In this document: positions 39,559 to 47,517 of the stretch, in pieces
Layout of the letters: each line of letters starts with the position of its first letter
Position numbering within the stretch: position 1 is the first letter of the stretch
Program-made: the position numbers and the translations under genes
Assembly: GCA_036273735.1 (NCBI GenBank)
Contig: DASUHA010000151.1
Span: 12,519 to 76,518 of the forward strand
Reading direction: 5' to 3'
DNA: 64,000 bases
DNA from: 13-2-20CM-66-19 sp036273735
GTDB lineage: Bacteria; Pseudomonadota; Gammaproteobacteria; Steroidobacterales; Steroidobacteraceae
The notes under the pieces: model-generated
What the model saw: the letters and a program-made list of their open reading frames with translations, nothing else
The model's database searches: none
Told to the model about the DNA's origin: nothing

Positions 39559-41898
39559 ATGACCCGCATTGCTTCACGTATCGTGTCCCTTGCGTCCCTC
39601 CTTGTCGGCGCGTTTACGCTTCTGACTCCGGCCGCTGGCGCGGACTGGTCGGCCGCTCATTCGGGACCCTTCCAGCCTCAGCTTGTGACGAGCACTGCAC
39701 CAATTTGCCAGACCCTGTTGCCCGACGTGCGGGCCGCTTATTTCTCGAAAACACCATTGGTCGGCTCCCCGGAGCCGCCCTCTATTTCGTTCAATGCACT
39801 CACTGCAGTGTCAAGCACAACCAGCACTCGGAGTTTCATGCTGGGGCCCGATGATCCACGCAGGAGTCAGACCTTTGTGCAGCCCGGCGGTACGCGATTG
39901 TTCACGTATGTAGTTACCCTGCCGGGATGCGGCGGCGCATGCGAGGGCACCAGGGTGCTTGTCTCGCGTCGGCCTATTGCCGCGGACGTCGCTAACGCTG
40001 GGGTCGCGGAGGGTACGTCCGGGCCGGATATCGCGGAGACTCCCGGCTTTGGACCGTGGAAGGTCTACCGCGACCAGAAAGCGTACTACTACCTCGTCGG
40101 AATCGTCGACGACCAGCTCCAGGTGTTCCTGATCGCGCCGCCTAACCACTGGCAGATGACCTGCGCAATTTCCCTCGCTCCGCATGATCTTTCCAAGAGT
40201 TCCGATGTGGAGACGCGTGCCGCAGTCCTGGCGGTTAATCAGATGACCAAAGCGGCCATGACAATGGAGGGAGCGGACTCGAATTGTGGCACGTTGCATA
40301 CACGTGACCGGTGGGCGGAAGCGCTAGAAGAGGAACTCAAGGAGACCGTATATCGGCCATCAGCGGTCAAGCCACCTTCGACGGCGGACAGTTCGAGTCC
40401 GAATAGCTATGGAGACTATTCGAGGATCGCCGATGCTCTGGCCGACTGGTCAGTCAGCGGCATTTACGAGTTCCATGCCTTACAGGCTTATCAGTCGGCC
40501 TTTCACCGAGCGGTGCAAACGCTTAGTGTGCTGTACGCGCGCGACTTCGGCTCAGATCCGGTTCGTTCCAGAGCGCTGGCCGCGGACAAACTCCGAGATG
40601 CCCTGAGTTATGGATTCGGGTTCTACGAGTACGTACACCTCTCCGACGAAGCAACGTTGTTCCGGCGAATGATTCTCGAACACAGACCGCTTGCTGGGCT
40701 GCCGTCAGCTCCGCTACTGGCGATCAACGGGACCCTCCCCTCCAGGGACGCCCTCGTCAGTCTAGCGGTCGAGTACCCGGAAGCGGTGCGGCTTCTGCTC
40801 GCGAAGGGGGCTCATCCTGATATTACAAACGATTTCGGCAAGACTCCGCTGATGTATGCCGCTCAGTACAATCAGCTCCAGTCCGCCAGATTGCTTCTCG
40901 ACGCAGGCGCCAACCCGAACGCGGTCACCGTACGCCCGTCTGACACGTGCGGATATTCCCTCGGAACGACCAATGTTACTGCGCTCGATTATGCTGCGCG
41001 CTACGCGTCCGCTGCCGTTATCAAGCTCCTGCTCGCGCATGGAGCGGTGACCTACATTCGCTCGAAAGGCTTTGGCGAAGTGGCTGGCTACCCGTTGGAC
41101 TGGCTGCACCAGTATGCGACAGCCGGCGATGGCTCGAATCCAAATATCAAGGCGACCGAAGTCCCCGAGCTGGAGCAACTTCTAACGGTGCCGACAAGGA
41201 CGGAGCTCCAGCAGCAGGCGACAAAGCTGATTAGTCGAGCCGAGTCTCTCTATTCGGCTGGCAAGCCTGATTCGGCGCTTGAAGAGCTCAGGCTGGCTTT
41301 GTCGGCCGATCCCGATAACGATCGGGGGGTTGCCGATCTACCTTTGATCGCTCTGCGCGCCGGTGAGCTCGGCGTTGCGCTCTCGGGCGCCACTCGGGCA
41401 ATCGAAATGCTCAAAGCCCCTCCTGACCGCGCGGCCGCCTGGTTCAATGAAGGATTGGCGTGCGAGAAGGCCAATTGGCGTTCGGTACCGTACAACGGGG
41501 AATACTACTGCCTGAACGGGCCGATCCCGCCATTTGTAAACGCCTGGGAACAGCAGCCGACGCCGGCGCGCGCCTCAAAGCTGACCGAAGTTCTCCAAAC
41601 AGCGAGAAATTGGCATTGTGTTTCTGGTTCGGGGCCTTCCGCCGTCACGTATCAATTCATCATCTACTACGGTGACGATAGGAGACACTATGAGGAGATC
41701 GGGAGGGTCTATGCCCTCCATGCGGGCAGCCAGCATGTCGACCCACGATCTATCTCGTGGTCGTGGTCATCGAACGACTCGCTAGGCAAGTTTCATGTCA
41801 TCCATCGAGGTTCACTGGGAGCGGTCACTTTGACCGTAATGGAGGGGCCGTTCGGCGGAGGGAATCCACGGATCGATGGAAAGGAATGCACCAAGTAG
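39559..41898 (+). CDS. Exported ankyrin-repeat protein, island cargo
   Basis: A 779-residue protein with a signal peptide (IVSLASLLVGAFTLLTPAAGA). A large N-terminal domain of unknown type spans about 30-390. Ankyrin repeats follow (AVRLLLAKGAHPDITNDFGKTPLMYAAQYNQLQSARLLLDAGANPNA, then TALDYAARYASAAVIKLLLAHGA). After these comes a tetratricopeptide-like segment (AESLYSAGKPDSALEELRLALSADPDN) and a C-terminal domain with several Trp and Cys. Single gene on the plus strand between mob genes and integrase. Probably periplasmic or secreted; function unknown. Confidence 0.72.
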   Translation: MTRIASRIVSLASLLVGAFTLLTPAAGADWSAAHSGPFQPQLVTSTAPICQTLLPDVRAAYFSKTPLVGSPEPPSISFNALTAVSSTTSTRSFMLGPDDPRRSQTFVQPGGTRLFTYVVTLPGCGGACEGTRVLVSRRPIAADVANAGVAEGTSGPDIAETPGFGPWKVYRDQKAYYYLVGIVDDQLQVFLIAPPNHWQMTCAISLAPHDLSKSSDVETRAAVLAVNQMTKAAMTMEGADSNCGTLHTRDRWAEALEEELKETVYRPSAVKPPSTADSSSPNSYGDYSRIADALADWSVSGIYEFHALQAYQSAFHRAVQTLSVLYARDFGSDPVRSRALAADKLRDALSYGFGFYEYVHLSDEATLFRRMILEHRPLAGLPSAPLLAINGTLPSRDALVSLAVEYPEAVRLLLAKGAHPDITNDFGKTPLMYAAQYNQLQSARLLLDAGANPNAVTVRPSDTCGYSLGTTNVTALDYAARYASAAVIKLLLAHGAVTYIRSKGFGEVAGYPLDWLHQYATAGDGSNPNIKATEVPELEQLLTVPTRTELQQQATKLISRAESLYSAGKPDSALEELRLALSADPDNDRGVADLPLIALRAGELGVALSGATRAIEMLKAPPDRAAAWFNEGLACEKANWRSVPYNGEYYCLNGPIPPFVNAWEQQPTPARASKLTEVLQTARNWHCVSGSGPSAVTYQFIIYYGDDRRHYEEIGRVYALHAGSQHVDPRSISWSWSSNDSLGKFHVIHRGSLGAVTLTVMEGPFGGGNPRIDGKECTK

Positions 41899-41982
41899 CG
41901 AAAACCGCGTAGGTCGAGGGTGCCTATTGATTCGAGACGGTGTGCCGGCAGCCGGCGGTCGGGCGGAGCACGCCGCGAGAGC

Positions 41983-43101
41983 TCACAGCCCCTTCGCCGC
42001 GATCATCTTCTCGATCACTTTGGCTTTGTGATCGATCACGAGATGAGAATATCGTTTGACCATCGCTAGCGTCTTGTGTCCAAGGACGTCGGCAATTTCG
42101 AGCAGCGAGGCGCCTTGCGCCGCGAGCATAGACGCCGTGGTATGGCGCAGGTCGTGAAAGTGAAAGTCACCGATGCCCGTCGCTTCGAGTGCCGCGTACC
42201 AATGCGCATCGAAATGCTCATACGGCCCTGGTATTCCGGACGGCTGCGGGAACACATGCTCGCTGCGCGCGGAGCTCTGAAGCTTGAGTTCCCTCAACGC
42301 CTCCAGCGCTTTGCCGGCGAGCGGTAGCGTGCGCTGCTCGTCGTTTTTGGTCTCGTGGACGAGCGCCCTGCCCTTCTTCAAGTCAATATCTGACCACTTG
42401 AGACGGATCAACTCCCCCTTCCTCGCGCCCGTCGTGATCGCGAGTAGAACGAGGGTGTGGAGCGGGGGCCATTCGGACTTTTCGCATGCATCAAGCAGCG
42501 CCGCCCGCTCCTCATCAGTCAGGAATCGTGTACGCCCTCGCGGCTCCTTCTTCCGGCTGATGTCACTTACCGGGTTGCGATCCAGTAGCCGGCGTTCCTT
42601 CACCGCGAAGGACAGGGCATGCGAGAGGCAGGCAATGTAACGGTTCACCGTGCCGCCGCTGCGCTTGTACTCTTTCGGCGGGATCGTCTCGCCTGTCTTC
42701 TTGTCCTTGCGCGGCAAGCCGCGCGTGAATGTCTCGGCCGCGAGCCGATCGCGGGCCTGGGAGATGGCATCGGCGGTGATCTCAGCCAGCGCGAGACCCG
42801 CGAACTGCTCAGCCCACCATTTGAGCTGGCGCGTGCGCGTCGACTTCTCTTTCTCGTCGAATTCCGCGAGCACCGTCTCGGTGTAGTCCTTGGCGAGCGC
42901 ATCGAAGCTCGTGCGCCGCGCCGCCGCGTGCGGGAAGTGCCGCCCCTCGCGGATTGCAGTCTCAATCGACTGCGCCCACTGCTGCGCCTCTTTGCGGTTC
43001 GGGAAGGTCTCGGACTGCGCGGGACGCCCTTTTACTCGCACCTGCGCACGGTAGGAAACCGCGTTGGTCAGCGGACTGACGATGCGTTGAATGGAAGCCA
43101 T
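41983..43101 (-). CDS. int: Tyrosine recombinase / integrase
   Basis: A 372-residue phage/island-type integrase. An N-terminal arm-binding and SAM-like core-binding region leads to the catalytic domain. It has the Arg of TTGARKGELIRLKW, HDLRHTTASMLAAQG (His-x-x-Arg), LGHKTLAMVKRYSHL (His and the nucleophile Tyr). The frame opens at 43203; the Met at 43101 (MASIQRIVSPLTNAVSYRAQVR) fits the family start. It lies 125 bases from the tRNA-derived repeat, the usual position for an enzyme integrating into a tRNA 3' end. Confidence 0.92.
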   Translation of the reverse strand: MASIQRIVSPLTNAVSYRAQVRVKGRPAQSETFPNRKEAQQWAQSIETAIREGRHFPHAAARRTSFDALAKDYTETVLAEFDEKEKSTRTRQLKWWAEQFAGLALAEITADAISQARDRLAAETFTRGLPRKDKKTGETIPPKEYKRSGGTVNRYIACLSHALSFAVKERRLLDRNPVSDISRKKEPRGRTRFLTDEERAALLDACEKSEWPPLHTLVLLAITTGARKGELIRLKWSDIDLKKGRALVHETKNDEQRTLPLAGKALEALRELKLQSSARSEHVFPQPSGIPGPYEHFDAHWYAALEATGIGDFHFHDLRHTTASMLAAQGASLLEIADVLGHKTLAMVKRYSHLVIDHKAKVIEKMIAAKGL

Positions 43102-43140
43102 ACGCGCCTCGGTGCACTGCGTGCAGCGATGAGTAAGCCC

Positions 43141-43158
43141 ACTGCACTGAGTGTGCAC
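43141..43158. repeat. Candidate integrase arm-type site, right end
   Basis: An 18-base match (16 identical) to 35281-35298, located between the integrase start and the attachment repeat. A shorter GTGCACTGC-GTGCAG stretch lies at 43112-43125. Confidence 0.4.
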
Positions 43159-43226
43159 GAAACAACCACGACAGTGAAGCTTGCGCGGGACATCCGCACG
43201 CAAGGCGCTGAATATTAAGAGATTTA

Positions 43227-43272
43227 ATTGGGGCGTGACGGAATCGAACCGTCGACCAGCGGATTAAAAGTC
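43227..43272. repeat. Attachment-site repeat, proximal (attR-like), within tRNA-Lys
   Basis: Identical to 35110-35155. It supplies the 3' half of the intact tRNA-Lys gene, so integration regenerated a functional tRNA. Confidence 0.88.
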
Positions 43273-43301
43273 CGATGCTCTACCGACTGAGCTAACGCCC
43301 C
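43229..43301 (-). tRNA. tRNA-Lys (anticodon UUU)
   Basis: Reads as a 73-nt cloverleaf on the minus strand: acceptor GGGGCGU pairing with ACGCCCC, D arm GCUC/GAGC, anticodon loop CUUUUAA, T arm with GGUUCGAUUCC, discriminator A. The outermost anticodon-stem pair is a U/C mismatch. CCA is not encoded on either the intact or the displaced 3' end. Serves as integration site of the island. Confidence 0.92.
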
Positions 43302-43358
43302 AGCAAGGATTGAGCGGCGCGCCGGAACCTTGAAGCGCGCCGAGGGGCCGGGATGATA

Positions 43359-45401
43359 CTACAGGTACCGGTAAAGCGTAGGATCGGGCAAACCTGCGGC
43401 CTCGAAGCCGGCCCTGCGCAGTCGGCAGGAGTCGCAGCGTCCGCACGCCCGGCCTTCGTTGTCCGCCTGGTAGCACGAAACCGTGAGGCTGAAGTCCACA
43501 CCGAGGCGCGTACCTTCTCGGATTATCTCGGCCTTGGATAAACCAATTAGGGGTGTATCTATGCGCCATGGTTTTCCTTCAACTCCCGTTTTGGTCGCCA
43601 GTGCAGCCGTCTGCCGGAACGCTGAGACGAATTCAGGGCGACAATCAGGATAGCCTGAATTATGAGCAAGGAAGCCGTTCGCGAGAAAATTCTCTGCGCC
43701 CTCGACGGAGAGATCGTACATGTACTTATAGGACACCGCCTCAATTCTCGCGACTTTGAGGAACGCCAGCTTAGACTCCCTTATCAGGTCTAGAGCAGGT
43801 ACTTCACGAAACGCCGAGCGCTGCGCTCGGAAACTCTTGTCGTACTTTCCACCGCGGTTGTAAATGCGGGTCTTAGCACCTGCAGGAAGATCCGAATTCG
43901 CTACGCTCTGCCACAAACCATCACATTTCCAAAGGCCCGCGACTTTATCGCGGCCTGAGACGAGGGCGGCGGACCGGAGGGATGCGCACTTGGCTGGATG
44001 CCATAGCGGATACAACTCGACGAAGCGCGCAAAATCGACTGCTCGCGTGAGGGCTAGGCGCTTTTGTCCATGGGCTACCGACCGCAACGTGGGAAAGATC
44101 CCATCCAAAAGCAGGCAGTGATACAGCTCATCAATAAGTTGGTGCGATTTCTGGTAAATGGGGGCCTCTCCCTTCCATACTTGGCAACCATCACCATCCC
44201 ACAGCCCCGCGACAATAATTCGGCGCTGTCGCTGAGATAATGACCAGAACCACGACGGGAATCGCTTAGTACCGAACTTGGCAGTTCCCAGGAGGGACAG
44301 GCGGGCGAAAACTTCGCAGAATACGGACGAGCCGACCCGGAAGTCGAAATCGTTCGCCGGCGATTTCTTTACAGATACCCCAAAGGCCCCGAAGTAGCGG
44401 CGCAAGAGCTCTGGTGCGCCTTCGAGGCCACCCACCGAGAACGATAGCGTCTGCGACACGCCGCCCGGCGTCTTTCCACCCTCCGCAAGCCACAATCCCA
44501 CAATCCTCAGGAAATCGTCCGTAATGGGGAAGCGTACTGAAACCCTCACCCGTCGCAACCTGTTGGTTAAACATCCATCAGTTTCGATGATCGAAGATCG
44601 CCGCGCACCGCACCGCACGACAGTGCTGCCGCTCTCCCCTAGGTCGATGACTTCAAGGTCATTATTCCACGCATGAGCGTGAGCCGAAAGATCGAAGGGA
44701 GCCACCAGTGGCATACCCACCGCGATCTCGTCGCCACGGACTGTGCACAGCCCACCAGTAAGGTCTACCGAAAACAAAGAATGGTCTTCGGTAATTTCAA
44801 TTTGTTGCCCTCGCTCCAGGGTGACTTGGTAACACCGTTTCGACCCTACTTCATGCCTGTGGCGTCCGGTCACTCCGCGCCATGCAATACTCAGGCTCGC
44901 AGGATCGACCGCCAATGTCTCTAACTTCACTGACTTTGGAATACCACACACCTGTGAAATCGGCATGAGGCGTGAACCTCCGCTGCTGCGAATCCATACT
45001 CGAGTGTCCCCCGAAACACTGTAATCAACAGCGTTGATACCGACAAAAATTGCTTCGGCCTGGAGCACTTCCGCCCAGGCTAGAGCCAGCGACAGAAAAA
45101 TCGTGTTGCGCGCGGGAACGTACGTGACCGGGATTCCCGCCGTCGGCCGCTCCGGGATCGCAATCGAGGTGTCCGTCAGCGCAGACCCGCCGATGCCGGC
45201 GAGGTCGACGCGCATGATGCGGTGCTCTTGCGCACCTAAGGCGGCCGCGACGCGCATCGCCGCATCGAGCTCCGCGGAGTGGCGCTGGCCGTAATCGACG
45301 GAGAGTGCATAGCACTCGAAGCCTTGCGCACGCGCAAGGGCCAGCGTCGTAGCCGAGTCGAGACCGCCGGAGACGAGTACGACCGCGCGGTGGGACGCCA
45401 T
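43359..45401 (-). CDS. queC: 7-cyano-7-deazaguanine synthase QueC, interrupted by an intein
   Basis: A 680-residue precursor against about 225-240 for normal QueC. N-extein residues 1-127 include the PP-loop SGGLDS (11-16) and run to GINAVDY. C-extein residues 582-680 resume exactly with SGYPDCRPEF and keep the four zinc Cys (C643, C653, C656, C659). Removing residues 128-581 leaves a continuous 226-residue QueC. The enzyme converts 7-carboxy-7-deazaguanine to preQ0 for queuosine. It lies 50 bases downstream of queE. Activity should depend on protein splicing. Confidence 0.95.
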   Translation of the reverse strand: MASHRAVVLVSGGLDSATTLALARAQGFECYALSVDYGQRHSAELDAAMRVAAALGAQEHRIMRVDLAGIGGSALTDTSIAIPERPTAGIPVTYVPARNTIFLSLALAWAEVLQAEAIFVGINAVDYSVSGDTRVWIRSSGGSRLMPISQVCGIPKSVKLETLAVDPASLSIAWRGVTGRHRHEVGSKRCYQVTLERGQQIEITEDHSLFSVDLTGGLCTVRGDEIAVGMPLVAPFDLSAHAHAWNNDLEVIDLGESGSTVVRCGARRSSIIETDGCLTNRLRRVRVSVRFPITDDFLRIVGLWLAEGGKTPGGVSQTLSFSVGGLEGAPELLRRYFGAFGVSVKKSPANDFDFRVGSSVFCEVFARLSLLGTAKFGTKRFPSWFWSLSQRQRRIIVAGLWDGDGCQVWKGEAPIYQKSHQLIDELYHCLLLDGIFPTLRSVAHGQKRLALTRAVDFARFVELYPLWHPAKCASLRSAALVSGRDKVAGLWKCDGLWQSVANSDLPAGAKTRIYNRGGKYDKSFRAQRSAFREVPALDLIRESKLAFLKVARIEAVSYKYMYDLSVEGAENFLANGFLAHNSGYPDCRPEFVSAFRQTAALATKTGVEGKPWRIDTPLIGLSKAEIIREGTRLGVDFSLTVSCYQADNEGRACGRCDSCRLRRAGFEAAGLPDPTLYRYL
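43659..45020 (-). mobile_element. Intein with LAGLIDADG homing endonuclease in QueC
   Basis: 454 residues, precursor positions 128-581. Block A is SVSGDTRVW with Ser1. Block B is around residues 186-212 with the T-x-x-H motif at Thr204 and His207 (ITEDHSLF). Block F is VSYKYMYDLSVEGAENFLANG. Block G is GFLAHN followed by Ser582 as the +1 residue. Two LAGLIDADG-like helices are IVGLWLAEGG (300-309) and IVAGLWDGDG (396-405), with acidic residues E307 and D404. All splicing residues expected for a Ser1/Asn/Ser+1 intein are present. The stretch is visibly less GC-rich than the exteins. Confidence 0.94.
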
Positions 45402-45451
45402 GGGTTTGCTCTCTTTTCAGGACGACGACGCAGGACAGCCAGACCGGGATC

Positions 45452-46099
45452 CTACTTCCCCGGCACGTTGCCCCAGAGATATTTGTGCAGCTGGACCTGA
45501 AAGCGCACCGGCAGCCGGTCCGCGAGGATCCAGTCGGCAAGCTCGCGGGCGGGGAGCTGCTCGTGGCTCGGGGAGAAGAGCACCGTGCAGCGCCCCTCCA
45601 ACCCGAGCTCTCGAACCTTCGCGCAGCTCCACTCGTAGTCGCCGCGGTCGCAGATCACGAACTTGACGAGGTCCTTCGCACCCAGCCTCGCGAGCTCTTC
45701 GTAGCGATTGCGCGACTCCTCTTTCGATCCGGGAGTCTTGATGTCTACGACCCGCACCACCCGCTCATCGACTCCCTCCAGCGACATGGCGCCGCTCGTC
45801 TCGAGCGATACCCGCCAACCGGCGTCACAGAGCTTCGTCAATAAGGGCAGGCAGCTCTTTTGCGCGAGCGGCTCGCCGCCCGTCACGCAGACATAGCGGC
45901 CGCCGAACTCGCGCACCCTCGCAACCACGGCCTCGATGTCCCACCACTCGCCGCCGTGGAAAGCGTACTCCGTATCGCAATACTGACAGCGCAGCGGACA
46001 GCCGGTGAGACGGACGAAGACCGTGGGGACCCCGGCGGTGTCGGCCTCACCCTGCAGGGAATAGAAGATCTCGCTGATCTTGAGCCGCGCCACCTGCAC
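45452..46099 (-). CDS. queE: 7-carboxy-7-deazaguanine synthase QueE
   Basis: A 215-residue radical SAM enzyme with the cluster motif C-x3-C-x2-C in GCPLRCQYCDTEYAFHGG and the family N-terminus ISEIFYSLQGEADTAGVPTVFVRL. VCVTGGEPLAQ and SLETSGAMSLEG follow. It contracts 6-carboxytetrahydropterin to CDG, the substrate of the neighbouring queC. Start is GTG at 46099, or a second GTG two codons later. Three bases after cpoB. Confidence 0.93.
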   Translation of the reverse strand: MQVARLKISEIFYSLQGEADTAGVPTVFVRLTGCPLRCQYCDTEYAFHGGEWWDIEAVVARVREFGGRYVCVTGGEPLAQKSCLPLLTKLCDAGWRVSLETSGAMSLEGVDERVVRVVDIKTPGSKEESRNRYEELARLGAKDLVKFVICDRGDYEWSCAKVRELGLEGRCTVLFSPSHEQLPARELADWILADRLPVRFQVQLHKYLWGNVPGK

Positions 46100-46102
46100 C
46101 CG

Positions 46103-46837
46103 TCACTGCGATGAAAGCTGCTTGAGCCGCGCCTGCGCCCGGTTGGCGGCGTCCGTGCCGGAGAACCGGGTCACGACCTGATGCAACGTGGCGCGGCCCT
46201 TGGCCGACTTGCCCTGCGCGAGCTGGGTATTGCCCAGGTCGAACATCGCGTCCGGCGCCTTTCCCGATCCCGGCCACTTGTCGAGCACGGCCTGAAAGGC
46301 GCTCTCCGCCAAGGAGAAGTCGCGATTCACGTAGTGAGCTTCTCCCAGCCAGTACTCGGCGTTCGGGGCGAGCGGGCTCGAGGAATACTGGTTGAGGAAA
46401 TCCTGGAAGCCGCTGATCGCGACCGTGTAGTTGCCGGCCTTCAGGGCATCGAAGGCCTGGCTGTAAACCGACTGCTCCGTGGCTGAGGGCCCCTGCCCGT
46501 TGTCCGAGCCCGATGCCGCTCCGCCTGCCGAGCCTCCATGCTCGAGCGCGCCCACCCGCTTGTTGAGATCCGCATACAGGTCATGCTGCTGCTTGGTCAG
46601 CGCCTGGTTGCGGTTCTGCAGGTCATCGATCTGACCGCGCAGGTCTCGCACCTCGGCCTGCAGCGTATCCACCTGCTGCGCCATCTGCATGAGGCTCTGG
46701 TTGGATACGACTCTCTCGACCCGGGACACCCGTCCGTCGAGGTCGTTGAGTCTGATCTGCGTCGGGTCCTGGTCAGGATTCGTGGCGCAGCCGGCGGCGA
46801 GCACGGTAATGAGCGCTAGAGCAATAATGGGGCGCAT
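46103..46837 (-). CDS. cpoB: Tol-Pal system protein CpoB (YbgF)
   Basis: A 244-residue periplasmic protein. The signal MRPIIALALITVLAAGC ends in a lipobox-like LAAGC, so it may be lipidated, unlike the E. coli protein. A trimerising coiled coil follows (VDTLQAEVRDLRGQIDDLQNRNQALTKQQ), then a linker and C-terminal tetratricopeptide repeats (YSQAFDALKAGNYTVAISGFQDFLNQYSSSPLAPNAEYWLGEAHY). It coordinates outer-membrane constriction with peptidoglycan synthesis. Follows pal by 39 bases. Confidence 0.92.
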   Translation of the reverse strand: MRPIIALALITVLAAGCATNPDQDPTQIRLNDLDGRVSRVERVVSNQSLMQMAQQVDTLQAEVRDLRGQIDDLQNRNQALTKQQHDLYADLNKRVGALEHGGSAGGAASGSDNGQGPSATEQSVYSQAFDALKAGNYTVAISGFQDFLNQYSSSPLAPNAEYWLGEAHYVNRDFSLAESAFQAVLDKWPGSGKAPDAMFDLGNTQLAQGKSAKGRATLHQVVTRFSGTDAANRAQARLKQLSSQ

Positions 46838-46876
46838 GGGGGACTCCTTTGAAACTGGTGCCCTGGACGACCAACC

Positions 46877-47449
46877 TCAATGCGGCGCCTGCGGCGGCTG
46901 CACGCTGGGGGTCAGGTAGACGATGTCGACGCGCCGGTTCTTCACCCACGCCGACTCGTTGTGTGCCGGGTCGACCGGATGCTCCGAGCCGTAGCTCACG
47001 ACGGTGAGCTGGGCGGCAGAGGCTCCCTGAAGCAGCAGCGCCTGACGGACGGCCTGTGCGCGACGCATCCCGAGGCCAATGTTGTACTCCGGCGAGCCGC
47101 GCTCGTCGGTGTTCCCCTCGAGCCGCACACGCGCATCGGCGTGGTCCGAAAGGTACTTCGCATGGGCTGCGACGATCTCGGTGCCCTCATCCTTGATGAC
47201 GGCGCTGTCGAAATCGAAAAAGATGGTGCGCTTGGCAAGCATGCCTTCCTGGGGACCGGGCACCGAGTTCTGATTGCCGAAGGGGCCGCCGTTGGCGCCC
47301 TCACCGCCCTGAGCGCCCGACGATTCGGCACCGGCGCCGTTCGCACCGGCCTGCTGTTGCGCGGCCGACGGCTTCGGCGGCTTACTCGCGCACGCCGTGA
47401 GCCCGAGGCACCCGGCCAGCAACATCACGATTAGAGTTCTACGGTACAT
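46877..47449 (-). CDS. pal: Peptidoglycan-associated lipoprotein Pal
   Basis: A 190-residue outer-membrane lipoprotein with signal and lipobox LGLTAC, a Ser/Gly/Ala-rich linker, and an OmpA-like domain (IFFDFDSAVIKDEGTEIVAAHAKYL, EGNTDERGSPEYNIGLGMRRAQAV, KNRRVDIVYL). Start at the ATG at 47449; the longer frame to 47539 would run into tolB. Binds peptidoglycan and TolB. Confidence 0.95.
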   Translation of the reverse strand: MYRRTLIVMLLAGCLGLTACASKPPKPSAAQQQAGANGAGAESSGAQGGEGANGGPFGNQNSVPGPQEGMLAKRTIFFDFDSAVIKDEGTEIVAAHAKYLSDHADARVRLEGNTDERGSPEYNIGLGMRRAQAVRQALLLQGASAAQLTVVSYGSEHPVDPAHNESAWVKNRRVDIVYLTPSVQPPQAPH

Positions 47450-47517
47450 GGACCCTTCTCCAGGTTCGCCGCCAGGCGGCAGCTCTTGTTGGACGTTCGG
47501 ACTTCGATGCTGAACGG

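Larger units (their letters stand above)
35110..43272. mobile_element. Mobilizable genomic island integrated in tRNA-Lys(UUU)
   Basis: About 8.2 kb bounded by perfect 46-bp direct repeats (35110-35155 and 43227-43272) that are the 3' half of tRNA-Lys. Contents in order: truncated HigA-like protein, HEPN and MNT proteins, antitoxin/DUF6933 fusion, a small unknown gene, relaxase, MobC, candidate oriT, an exported ankyrin protein, and a tyrosine integrase next to the tRNA. It encodes no type IV secretion genes, so transfer would need a helper element. Several genes are visibly less GC-rich than their surroundings (not computed). Confidence 0.88.

Noticed and set aside
43359..45401. queC as two pseudogene fragments with an unrelated gene inserted between them
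   Set aside because: One continuous reading frame, exact extein junctions and complete splicing motifs support an in-frame intein instead.
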